Source of the DNA: Helichrysum umbraculigerum
Lineage: Eukaryota; Streptophyta; Magnoliopsida; Asterales; Asteraceae
Direction of reading: 5' to 3'
DNA: 64,000 nt
Assembly (NCBI GenBank): GCA_949592205.1
Contig: CATIUR010000001.1
Coordinates: 4,008,001-4,072,000, forward strand
The notes under the pieces are model-generated. The model ran no database searches. It was not told the origin of the DNA and saw only the letters and a list, made by a program, of their open reading frames with translations. A program made the position numbers and the translations under genes. How positions within the stretch are numbered: the stretch's first letter is position 1; every line of letters starts with the position of its first letter. Of this stretch, positions 55,698 to 64,000 are shown piece by piece.

Positions 55698-57240
55698 TGA
55701 TAAACGCTCAAAAGTACTATATTTCAGTAGTATTTTACCCCTATTCTTGAATGTTTTTATTGCATTTTGTTAAGAATAGATATTGATTTCGTTCATATTT
55801 GCAAATAGATGTGGAAATGAAGCGTTTATGAAGAAAGGAAGGAAAACAGTCAATAAAAGAGTTAAATGATGCGTATTTGAAGAAATAAGTAAAGCCGAAG
55901 TCGAAGAAAAGAATAAAAGAAGAAAAATCAAAAATTCGGCTGGAAAAGTCATCCATACGCCGTATGGAAATCCATACGCCGTATGGATTGCTGCAGTGGA
56001 GGCCCAGGTTACGCGGACATGGGCTGGGCTTGAATTCAATCCATACGCCGTATGGAAATCCATACGCCGTATGGATCAAAAACCACAGAAGTATAAAATC
56101 GTGAAAAAACCCTAATTCGATAGTTTTTTATGGTTTTCGTTTTCTTTTGCTTCCAGACGACCTTAGGGGTTTTGGAGGTACGAAGGGTGAAGAACGAGGA
56201 TAATTCGCTCTAATCTTTCGTAGTTTGTCGTTAATCGATTCGGTATATTTTCGTTTCTTTATTTCATTGAAGAATTTGATTTATTGAATCTGATATATAT
56301 TGTTTTGATGATGAATTGAGTATCTAATGTGATTGTGTAGTTGATTTAACTTAGATTATGCTTATTGAACGATTAAAATTGCGTATTGAATAAGTTATTT
56401 AATTGAAAACTGTTATATTGCTCGTGGACACTTGTTTATTGGTAACTAGTTATTATTGTTGCTTCACGTGATTAATAATTTTAATGAGATTGAGTTCCTT
56501 TAAGATTATTGATTATTGTTAGTACTACCTTAGGGTTTTGGACTATCACTAAATACGTTGAGTCTGATAGGTCGAGTATACAATAATTATCTACTTTAAA
56601 ATGAATAAGACAATAAGTTAATTATTGGGTATTGTTGAGTCATGCCAATAGAGTTAATTATAACGAGTTGTGAATGTTTAATGCATAATTTAGGGAAAGG
56701 CACACAATTGACTGATCATCTTGTGACATTGGAACCAGTGTTTCATGTTGGACCCTAAATTATAGGAATTAGTTGGACCCGAAACGTTGGCTAGTTCATA
56801 TTCAACTTAGTATTCATTGAAGAATTTGGTATTAAGTTGATCTAAAAGAATCACAATTAGATAATCAATACGTAATAAATCGGGAAGTATGAATCTAAGT
56901 GACATTAACTATACAATTACTTATTCCTTCCAATTAGGATTTATTGTTTTTATTTATTTATCATTTTAATTTAAAAGTTTTATTTAAGTTTGTTTATTTT
57001 AATTCAATTTTTTCTAAACAATTGTTCGTACGGAACTAAAACGCCCCCCATATTTACTGTTTTCTAGTTAATTGTTAATTTCTATTTTAAATATTCCACC
57101 TTTTCCCTATGTTCGAATCTGACTTACCAAATCTATATTTACAATTGATCGGGTATTCTTGCCTGGTTGCTTGAAAGTATTTATTAGGTATTTCTATTTA
57201 TAAATTGTAAAACAAGACGCGCTTTCATAAGGCGACATCA
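55698..57240 (+). repeat. 5' LTR of a Tat/Athila-type element
   Basis: 1543 bp, TGATAAACGC...GCGACATCA. TATA box TATAAAA at 56092-56098, preceded by the palindrome array 55953-56074. The 3' end is fixed by the tRNA-Asp-type primer site at 57247; the 5' end is inferred from TGAT/ATCA symmetry. Body AT-rich, no gene. Confidence 0.65.
55953..56074. repeat. Palindrome array CCATACGCCGTATGG upstream of TATA
   Basis: Four perfect copies: 55953-55967, 55972-55986, 56041-56055 and 56060-56074, in two pairs with 19-bp period. The last copy ends 17 bp before the TATA box. The inner 11 bases ATACGCCGTAT also occur in the Tekay-like LTR array at 21922 and 27892. Confidence 0.93.
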
Positions 57241-57246
57241 AGTTTT

Positions 57247-57264
57247 TGGCGCCGCTGCCGGGGA
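57247..57264 (+). other. Primer-binding site, tRNA-Asp type
   Basis: TGGCGCCGCTGCCGGGGA, six bases after the LTR end CATCA. This word is typical of Athila/Tat elements. The interior beyond it (57265-57426) is a short AT-rich stretch, cut by a Tekay LTR at 57427. Confidence 0.85.
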
Positions 57265-57426
57265 AAAGCGGTTGTGATTATTTAAATAGGAGTTAGTAAT
57301 TTGTAAACTTTAATTTCTAAAATAATTTTATTAAACGAATAAATTTTGTAAAGTTGTTTAAGGTAAATTAAGTAATTGTGTAACAAGTTTTCATTAATTC
57401 ATTGGTTGAAACTAATTATCCTTTAC

Positions 57427-59872
57427 GTAACACCTGCATAATTAGGATAATTAATTATGCCTAATTGTTTGTAACTAGTTGTAATTAGTATGTAATAGGA
57501 CTAATTACAGGCTCTATTTGTATATATATATAAGGTGATTTATATATATGTGTGTGTACTTACGCGATTTGGATAAATCGTGCGAATTAACCGGACGGAG
57601 TCCGACACAGTTTATTTGGACGTTGGTGACAGAAATTTACTTAAATAATGAGAATGTATTTTGTTATATAAAATACGCAACCGAACGAGCATTATTTATA
57701 TATTATCGCGACGACATTTTAACTAACGCAACAAAATGTAATAAACGCGACTTAATAATTAAAATATTGCGACAAATGTTTTTATTATTAATTTCAAGAC
57801 ATTTTATTTAAATACTCTAGTTACATTTTAATATATAACGGTTTGGTTAAAAATACTAAAAACAAAGGACTTAACGATTAGGACACGGAGTAAACACTGA
57901 GTTTTAGGGAGCACTTTCCCCTCCCTTGCCCTTTGGATCAGCCAACCCCAACCAACCCCTCCTCCCATTCTTTCATTTTCACCATTTCAAACACACACAC
58001 ATCTTCCAAACACTCTCAACCAAATCCACACCAAATTTTCGGAATACAAACCGACCCACAAAAATTACATATTCGGAATCACCATCACGAGTGGAACAAG
58101 AATATTAAGATCGTTTTCATCATCTCATCCTCCATTTAGCTCGATTTGCAAAAGTAAGAAATTTCAAAAATCTTAGATCTATTCAATTTGGTGTAATGTT
58201 TTGATGTTTTGATGTGTACACAACATAGTTATAACCTAATACATGAAGAATACACGATTTTATAGCTCAAAAATGGGTTAGATTTGCGTTTTTGGTCGGA
58301 AATTCTTGAAACCCGAAAGTTTCTGGGCTGGTGTTCATACATGCGACACAAGCCTTGTGTCGCATGCTGTGTCGCATAAACCCGTTTGTGTCGCACCTGG
58401 TGTCGTACAAATCCTTTAGTGTCGTAACCTTTGCGACACAATATTGTGTCGCACTCTATGTCGCATACTATGTCGTATTTTATACGACACAACCCTTATG
58501 TCGCTATTGAATTAGCATCGCAAGCTTTTTGCGACACAACCACTGTGTCGCAGGGCTCTTGTGTCGCATCCTTCATGCGACACAACCCTTGTGTCGCATA
58601 ACAAACTTTAGTGTCGCATTTTGTGTCGCAAAACACAGCAGATTCACAAATAAATTCCAAGTTAAGTGTTATACATTTCGGACTTCAAACGACTATACGA
58701 TATAACATCTAAGGTACATTGAAACATGTTTTTCAAGCATAACAATTCAAACAAGTATATAAATGTCGAGATTAACGTTCCAACTAAGTCACCAACGGGC
58801 CCAAACGTGTTTTCCAACAAACAAACAATTACAAACATACGGACAAACACTGGATATACTAGTTGTGTACAACTAAACGAAACGTCTCGTGAGACGCATA
58901 CTTACATAACTTCATATGAATAGGCATTTGAAGGTTACGGGTTCGGAGAACCTACTTGCTATATTTACTACTTGCTATTTGCTACGGCATATTACCGGAC
59001 TCAGGTGAGTCTTACGGCCCCACTTTTACTGTTTTATCTTATTGGGGGAGAAACATGAAACTGCTTTTCTTTGAACACAAGTACTAGAACTGTTTACTAT
59101 ACCAAACGGAATTGCATGAGTCTACTTACAAACAGAAGTCTCTCCATCATATATCGTTAGTTATGGACTTAAGCGCGAACACTAGTTAATGGATCCATTA
59201 GGGAAATGACCCTCCCCACCCGGGGCAGTAGCGCTGCCACGTACTGATTTAAACGTAGAAACGGGTGACTAATTATTCGTTACTGATGCTTGCTCATTTA
59301 CGAGCATGTCACGGGAGCAAACTTATTACTTACGGGTTAAGCTTCGATTATGAGCCTCATGGCAACGGTATAAACTTACTTATTTACATTTGCTGGATTG
59401 CAAATACTGATTTTACGATTGCTGGATTGCAATGGCTGATTTTACGCCTACGGGCATTACTAATGAAATCTCGTGTTCAAAGCCGATATTATTTACAAAC
59501 CTGTGAGATTCACCAACCTTTTGGTTGACACTTTTTAGCATGTTTTCTCAGGTACCCGGATGGAGTAGGATTACTCCAGGATTTTAGCTAGAGTCGCATG
59601 ATTTCAACACAACTGCATTAACGGAGATTCTTAGCATTATCTTTTGTATATTTTGATTATGTAATAGAATCTCCCGCTATACGCGCGGACTCTAGGGAAA
59701 CTACATTTTTGTATACAAAAACACTAAGTTTTCAAACAATATATCTATGGAATGTAACTGATTTACAAACGTTGCATATAGATGTCGTTTACTTTATCTT
59801 TGTGCTGTGATATTTGATTAGTAACACCCCAAATTATGCTTCCGCAAAACAGTGAATTTCGGGGGTGTTACA
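57427..59872 (+). repeat. 5' LTR of the plus-strand Tekay element
   Basis: 2446 bp ending GGGGGTGTTACA. AT-rich TATA region at 57520-57550, CT- and CA-rich leader 57915-58020, palindrome array 58341-58632, tandem tgctggattgcaa repeats at 59389-59430. Confidence 0.8.
58341..58632. repeat. Palindrome array TTGTGTCGCA/TGCGACACAA (Tekay LTR)
   Basis: The first 25-bp palindrome (58341-58365) is identical to 32176-32200. About 15 further words follow in a similar but not identical order, including gcgacacaaccactgtgtcg (58530-58549) and atgcgacacaacccttgtgt (58577-58596). Flanks ctgggctggtgttcat on the left and agtgtcgcat...cac on the right are shared with the solo LTR. Confidence 0.9.
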
Positions 59873-59875
59873 GAT

Positions 59876-59888
59876 TGGTATCAGAGCC
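59876..59888 (+). other. Primer-binding site, tRNA-Met type
   Basis: TGGTATCAGAGCC three bases after the LTR end. The following leader (ctaaggttatagtgaactag) is shared with the Tekay-like element at 25728 downwards. Confidence 0.88.
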
Positions 59889-60192
59889 TAAGGTTATAGT
59901 GAACTAGGTTGCATTTAGTGGGCCTAGACTATGACCGTTAGGCAGTATTCTCTTATTAGACATGACTGGTTCAGAAATTACAGCATACGACTTTAATTTA
60001 ACATAGCCTGATCAACTATGTACAATTAAGGAAAGATAATGTAAGGTCTGAAATGATTATGTTGAACAGGGATACGTTAGTTGACTCTGACTACGAGAGA
60101 ACCGGACCATTACTTGATACGTGCTAGACAATAGGCTGGATATGATATATGTATATATATTAGCCTCGTCTTACTTACATTCTGCCACAGGA

Positions 60193-60705
60193 ATGGCAAA
60201 CACACCACCTAATCCGTCACACTCTCACTCACATGGGTCACGGAACCCACGAGTAGCCAAGAGGAACACAAGGTCACCTCGAAACAACCCTTATCCTGTA
60301 CATAACTCTCAGAACTCGGCACATCTCACGTTGCCAGTATTGGCTACCCAATTCCGCCGTCAGGAGCAAAGACTCGAAAGTCTTGAACGGGAACAACACC
60401 GAATGACCTACCTGCTTCGCCAAGCACTTGATCACATATCCCAACTCCAGCGAGAACAAGAGGATACCAACCTCTCTGTAAGCATAATTCATGATTCAAT
60501 GACCGCCGAATTAGGTGCGGATGAACTTGTACGAAACTGACTAGAGGAATGTGAACAGCGTTCACAGGAGACTGAGGATCACTCTCGAACACTAGCACAA
60601 CGACTGGCCTTGGTGGAAGACAACGCCAGGCAAACCAACAGACTAGCAGAAACCGTGGACCGCCTTGTCGCGCTGATGGAACAAATTAATCTACATGAAG
60701 ACTAG
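60193..60705 (+). pseudogene. Small coiled-coil ORF upstream of gag
   Basis: ATG 60193 (MANTPPNPSHSHSHGSRNP). A basic His/Ser/Pro/Asn-rich N-terminus (residues 1-50) is followed by a heptad-rich coiled coil (RRQEQRLESLEREQHR, HISQLQREQED). An in-frame TGA at 60538-60540 interrupts; the frame then continues LEECEQRSQETEDHSR, RLALVEDNARQTNRL and ends TAG at 60703, total 171 codons. I do not recognise the family. It is absent from the leader of the related element at 25034-25728. It may be an accessory ORF of this Tekay subfamily. Confidence 0.5.
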
Positions 60706-60985
60706 TGTAGTCTTTGTCTTGTAATCTATCTCGTAATCTTTTGACTATCTAGCACTACTCTATAAACTAGTCGGATGTAACAATTCCCGACACCTTTTGT
60801 AATATCTCTGTAGGATGTAACCTTTGAACTCGCATTATCCATCAAATATTCCTTGTTATTTCAACTCATATAAATTGTCATTTTCCATATGATGTTATGT
60901 ATTACTGCTTTTATACATGTACATCTGTGACAATTACAAGTTCCTACAAAATCTCATGTATTTTCATTTCTTTTATTGAAGAATC

Positions 60986-61511
60986 ATGCCGCCAAAGACA
61001 AGACCATACACAGATGCCCAGATTACCTCCCTTATAACCCAGGCTGTTACTGAAGCCTTGGCTCGGAATACTCCACCAAATTCCACGAGGAACAACGATG
61101 CCGCTGAAACCTCTGCTGCTAAACCTTGTTCTTACAAGGACTTCCAGAACTGCAAACCCCTAAACTTTGCAGGTACTGAGGGAGCTATCAGTCTAGTATG
61201 CTGGATCGAGAAAGTTGAGTCTGTATTTCTGATCTGCAACTGTGCGGAGGGAGACAAGGTTAAGTTCTCCGTTAGTACTTTTACTGACACCGCACTCACC
61301 TGGTGGAATACTTATGCCCAGACTGTGAGTGTTGCTACTGCTTACCAACTCCCGTGGGAGGAGTTGAAGGAGATGTTGAGGGGCGAGTACTGCCCCAGGG
61401 ATGAATTGAAACAGCTGGAAATGGAATTCTGGATCCACAAGATGCAGGGTGATGACATCACCGGATACACAAACCGTTTCCACCAACTGGCACTTCTGTG
61501 CCCAACCATGG
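60986..61511 (+). pseudogene. gag: Ty3/gypsy (Tekay) gag, truncated
   Basis: ATG 60986 (MPPKTRPYTDAQITSL). Gag domain: CSYKDFQNCKPLNFAGTEGA, WIEKVESVF, ALTWWNTYAQT, EYCPRDELKQLE, GYTNRFHQLALLCPTMV. It then jumps to unrelated sequence at 61511 and stops at 61525. Both CCHC knuckles are missing. Homologous to 24044-25033. Confidence 0.88.
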
Positions 61512-61701
61512 TCTGGGATTATTAGTATTAGTATTTGAGTTTAGTTCAGATATCAAGTTTTGATTTCAATGGCGTCTGAAGGCAATGAAGGGATTCAAGC
61601 AACGAAGATACCAATGCTTAAACCAGATGAGTTTGACCTATGGAAGGTCAGAATCAGGCAATATATGCTTCTCACAGATTATCAGATGTGGGAAGTTGTT
61701 G
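61512..61701 (+). pseudogene. Ty1/copia gag N-terminal fragment
   Basis: After a short leader, ATG 61569 encodes MASEGNEGIQATKIPMLKPD, EFDLWKVRIRQYMLLTDYQM and WEVV. The IPxL...W..R...Y....D...W pattern is the copia gag start (DUF4219-like). Cut at 61701 by a copia LTR in the other orientation, so one copia element landed in the gag of another. Confidence 0.75.
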
Positions 61702-62151
61702 TGTTGAGAGTGCCCCCTGGATGTGGATCTGAGTGTTGATCGAAAGTAATAGATTGGCGGAATCAATCAATTACACAAACAAGTAATAAACTCAAACCGA
61801 AACAATGATTAATCAAAGTAAACGAGTATATTAGCTTGTAAAACGTATTGAAACTGTTTACAGAAGTGCCTAGTCGACAAATGGTGCTAGGGTTTCGTCA
61901 ACCCTAGCCAAAAACCCGTAGGTTTCAATTTATACTAACAAAATCGGCAGACATGCGTCACTTGGGAAGTGTCGCATGTCGCCGCCCTCATGCGTCACTT
62001 ACCTAAGTGTCGCTATGCGTCACTAAGACAAGTGTCGCCTAAAGCTAAACTTAAGTGTCGCTAATACAGAAAATGACTTTTCTAATAAAACTAACTAACG
62101 ACACTTACAACTCAATAGACCAACTGATAGACACACAAACATGTATCAACA
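61702..62151 (-). repeat. Ty1/copia 3' LTR
   Basis: 450 bp with TGTTGA...TCAACA ends. Minus orientation: purine tract GGGGGAGTT adjoins at 62160-62152, TATA box TATAAAT at 61934-61928, and the array of TGCGTCACTT/AAGTGTCGCA words (62061-61954) lies 20-130 bp upstream of it. Confidence 0.85.
61954..62061. repeat. TGCGTCACTT / AAGTGTCGCA array (copia LTR)
   Basis: TGCGTCACT(T) at 61954, 61991 and 62016; AAGTGTCGC(A) at 61967, 62005, 62030 and 62053. Strands alternate, so neighbouring words can pair; the pairing is imperfect at two central bases. The core TGTCGC is shared with the two Tekay LTR arrays at 32 and 58 kb. Confidence 0.85.
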
Positions 62152-62195
62152 AACTCCCCCGTGTCTTCAGCTTGGTCTTCAAAAACATCTTCAGT

Positions 62196-64000
62196 TTAAA
62201 CCCAACCTGGTGGAAACACTCCACCAGCATGAATACCCACTCGAACACAAATCTCGACCACCTTCTCGAACTTTGAAGCTTCTTCTTGATCATAACGATG
62301 ATACTCCATCTTACTTTTGTGAAGAGCTTTCAAATCTTTCTTCGTCAAATTGATAAGGCTGATCGGATCAAAAACACGAAGAGTTCTTCCATATTTTGCA
62401 GATAAACTCCAATTACCCTTCTCAATCACTGGATCTTCAACAGAAAGATATTCAATGACTGCTTCTTGAGTAACAGAATCAAACCACCAATATCGTAATC
62501 TTTTCAGAAAATCAAGTGGTAATGACTGCAAAGGCACAGTTTTCTGACTAGCAGCTGGAGGATAATGATACTTCACAATCGGTTGCTGAGTTCTTGAATC
62601 CAACTTTTTCTTGTATGAATAACGAACTCCCAGCTCTGGTCTAACCCACAAATACTTCTTGCTGTAGATATCTTTTCTAAGAATCTTCTGAAACATGTTA
62701 CCACGAAAATCATCAGTGTGGTTAACAATGTTCAGTTGAGCAAGACGATTCAATTCTTCCTTCGGCAGCGTGCTAATACAATTAAATCTCGGTCGAAAAT
62801 ACTGTACTCCATCTCTTCGCTTAATAAGAATCAGAAAGTTGACTTCATCAAACTTCCAACTTCTGATTAATCCAGTCAAATCACCTCGAACCTGATATGT
62901 TTTGCAAATCTTCAATTCAGGCTTGAGCTTTCGAAACATCGGGCGCTCTGAAGATGTAGACGGTTGCGCTTGTTCAGGAACAGATTCAGCAGTTGGTTGT
63001 TCCTGAGTAGTATCTGTTTGAGGCTCTTGGTCATCATCAGAATCATCGGACTCAATGATCGGTGCATCAAAATCATACGGTTGAGCCGGTTGTTTCTGAA
63101 CTGGTTCCGATTCTCGCTCAGGTGCTGGTTCCTGATGAGGATTAACCAAATATTCTTCGTCTGACCCTGGAACCTCAGCATCCATCTCTATATCATCCGG
63201 ATCAACTGATTTATCTTCTTCATCATCCGGATTTATCAAACTCTGAATGTATGTGAGATTAACATTCGAATAATCAACCGAAATGGGTCTCGGTTGTCCT
63301 GGAACATCAACGAAATAATCCAAAGCAATGTTTTCATTAATAGAATCTGGATTTACATTTTCGGATTCTGGGGGAGGGGTTACATTTGTTTCTAAGGTTC
63401 TCTGACCTTCCTCCCCCGAAACAACAGTAACCGCTTCCAATTCTAACAACCTAGACTGCACATCTTTCAATTCTAGCTGCAATTCCTGCACATGAGCTGC
63501 TTTTATCTCCAAATCTTTTATTTGAGCAGCTTGAGCTTCAATCACGGCAGCCTGATCATCAAAACGCTTGTTCATCTGAGTTATCTGATCAAGTAACTGC
63601 TGAAGCATCGCAGTCGGCGGTTGTTGTTGTTGTTGTTGATCTTGGTGACCAGGTTCCTGAATGGTAATTCCTGTTCGCTGGCGTCTTCTCAATGGTAAAT
63701 TAGCATAAGACGGAGAAGACCCAGCTGGTCGCTTTCCAAGATTAGGCGGTACATGAACACGCCCCGCAGAAATCCTTCTCAAAATACGCTTAAAGCGTCG
63801 AGGATCAGCCAACTGTATTCCATCCAATGCATCCTGAGGTGGTACATCACCCGGAGAATCAGGTGGTGTAAGACCACCATCAGATTCCTCAGCTGGAACC
63901 TCTCCAACTTGCTCAATATCCTCCAAATCTTGAGCTACAGCAGCATCAACTAAATCTGCCTCATTGACCGGAGGAACAACATCCTCATAACCATCCCCAG
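62196..64000 (-). CDS. Ty1/copia-associated extra ORF, open at the window edge
   Basis: Continuous minus frame from the right edge to stop at 62196, over 600 codons with no break; the true start is outside. N-terminal part acidic and Pro-rich (LTPPDSPGDVPPQD), then basic RRFKRILRRISAGRVHVPPN, Gln run, a coiled coil (MLQQLLDQITQMNKRFDDQA, AAQIKDLEIKAAHVQELQLE), long acidic linker (DDEEDKSVDPDDIEMD), and a C-terminal globular domain of about 230 residues from LKPELKICKTYQVRGDLTGL to VGIHAGGVFPPGWV. That domain recurs at 54983-55697. Lies just 5' of the purine tract and 3' LTR, so downstream of or fused to pol. No function assigned. Confidence 0.65.
   Translation of the reverse strand, partial: GDGYEDVVPPVNEADLVDAAVAQDLEDIEQVGEVPAEESDGGLTPPDSPGDVPPQDALDGIQLADPRRFKRILRRISAGRVHVPPNLGKRPAGSSPSYANLPLRRRQRTGITIQEPGHQDQQQQQQPPTAMLQQLLDQITQMNKRFDDQAAVIEAQAAQIKDLEIKAAHVQELQLELKDVQSRLLELEAVTVVSGEEGQRTLETNVTPPPESENVNPDSINENIALDYFVDVPGQPRPISVDYSNVNLTYIQSLINPDDEEDKSVDPDDIEMDAEVPGSDEEYLVNPHQEPAPERESEPVQKQPAQPYDFDAPIIESDDSDDDQEPQTDTTQEQPTAESVPEQAQPSTSSERPMFRKLKPELKICKTYQVRGDLTGLIRSWKFDEVNFLILIKRRDGVQYFRPRFNCISTLPKEELNRLAQLNIVNHTDDFRGNMFQKILRKDIYSKKYLWVRPELGVRYSYKKKLDSRTQQPIVKYHYPPAASQKTVPLQSLPLDFLKRLRYWWFDSVTQEAVIEYLSVEDPVIEKGNWSLSAKYGRTLRVFDPISLINLTKKDLKALHKSKMEYHRYDQEEASKFEKVVEICVRVGIHAGGVFPPGWV

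Larger units (their letters stand above)
57427..61511 (+). mobile_element. Tekay-type element, 5' portion
   Basis: Plus order: 5' LTR (57427-59872), primer site, leader, a coiled-coil ORF, gag N-terminal half. Cut at about 61511 by Ty1/copia sequence (gag reads CPTMV then copia). No pol in the window. The LTR start reads CGTAACACC rather than TGTAACACC, so the terminal base may have mutated. Confidence 0.82.

Overview
This window is plant nuclear DNA, most likely from an asterid-type eudicot with a repeat-rich genome (Asteraceae is a guess from the retroelement types, not shown). I see no intact host gene. The left edge holds a palindromic duplication of a BMT5-like (DUF2431) methyltransferase gene fragment. 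Near 39.4 kb there is one plausible exon of a PMR5/TBL-type gene. Almost everything else is mobile DNA, much of it nested.

Layout. 1-1490: near-perfect inverted repeat of the BMT5-like pseudogene. 1.6-2.4 kb: AT-rich tandem repeat with long G runs. 2437-36919: one composite insertion inside that repeat family, built from two copies of a badnavirus-like endogenous pararetrovirus (Caulimoviridae). Copy A occupies 2437-8047 and 13833-15985. Copy B, on the minus strand, occupies 29508-36919 plus 15986-17461. Later elements broke both copies: a Tat-like Ty3/gypsy element with TSD GGCAT (8048-13832); a duplicated piece of that same defective element (17462-19758 plus 28880-29507); a very young Tekay-like element without pol, TSD TTACC (19759-28879); and a solo LTR, TSD ATATT (31268-33949). 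36.9-46.3 kb: mostly non-coding DNA with small elements, including a hAT MITE with 8-bp TSD, a tRNA-derived SINE with 15-bp TSD, and a hAT transposase remnant. 46.3-64 kb: a nest of LTR elements (Tekay chromovirus, Tat/Athila types and Ty1/copia pieces), ending in an open reading frame that runs off the right edge.

Virus organisation. The order is tRNA-Met primer site, ORF1, ORF2, then polyprotein ORF3 (movement protein, capsid with CCHC knuckle and the Cys pattern CX2CX11CX2CX4CX2C, aspartic protease, RT, RNase H), then an intergenic promoter. ORF1/ORF2 overlap as TGATG and ORF2/ORF3 as ATGA in copy B, the badnavirus leaky-scanning layout. Both copies carry stops, frameshifts or deletions, so none of this is an active virus. 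A second open frame overlaps the 3' end of ORF3.

Most interesting pattern. Unrelated LTR families here (Tekay, Tat/Athila, copia) each carry a cluster of short CpG-containing palindromes, either just upstream of the LTR TATA box or in the LTR leader. Related LTR scaffolds carry different palindrome words, while unrelated families share the same word. This looks like an exchangeable cis-element module and I could not match it to a described system.
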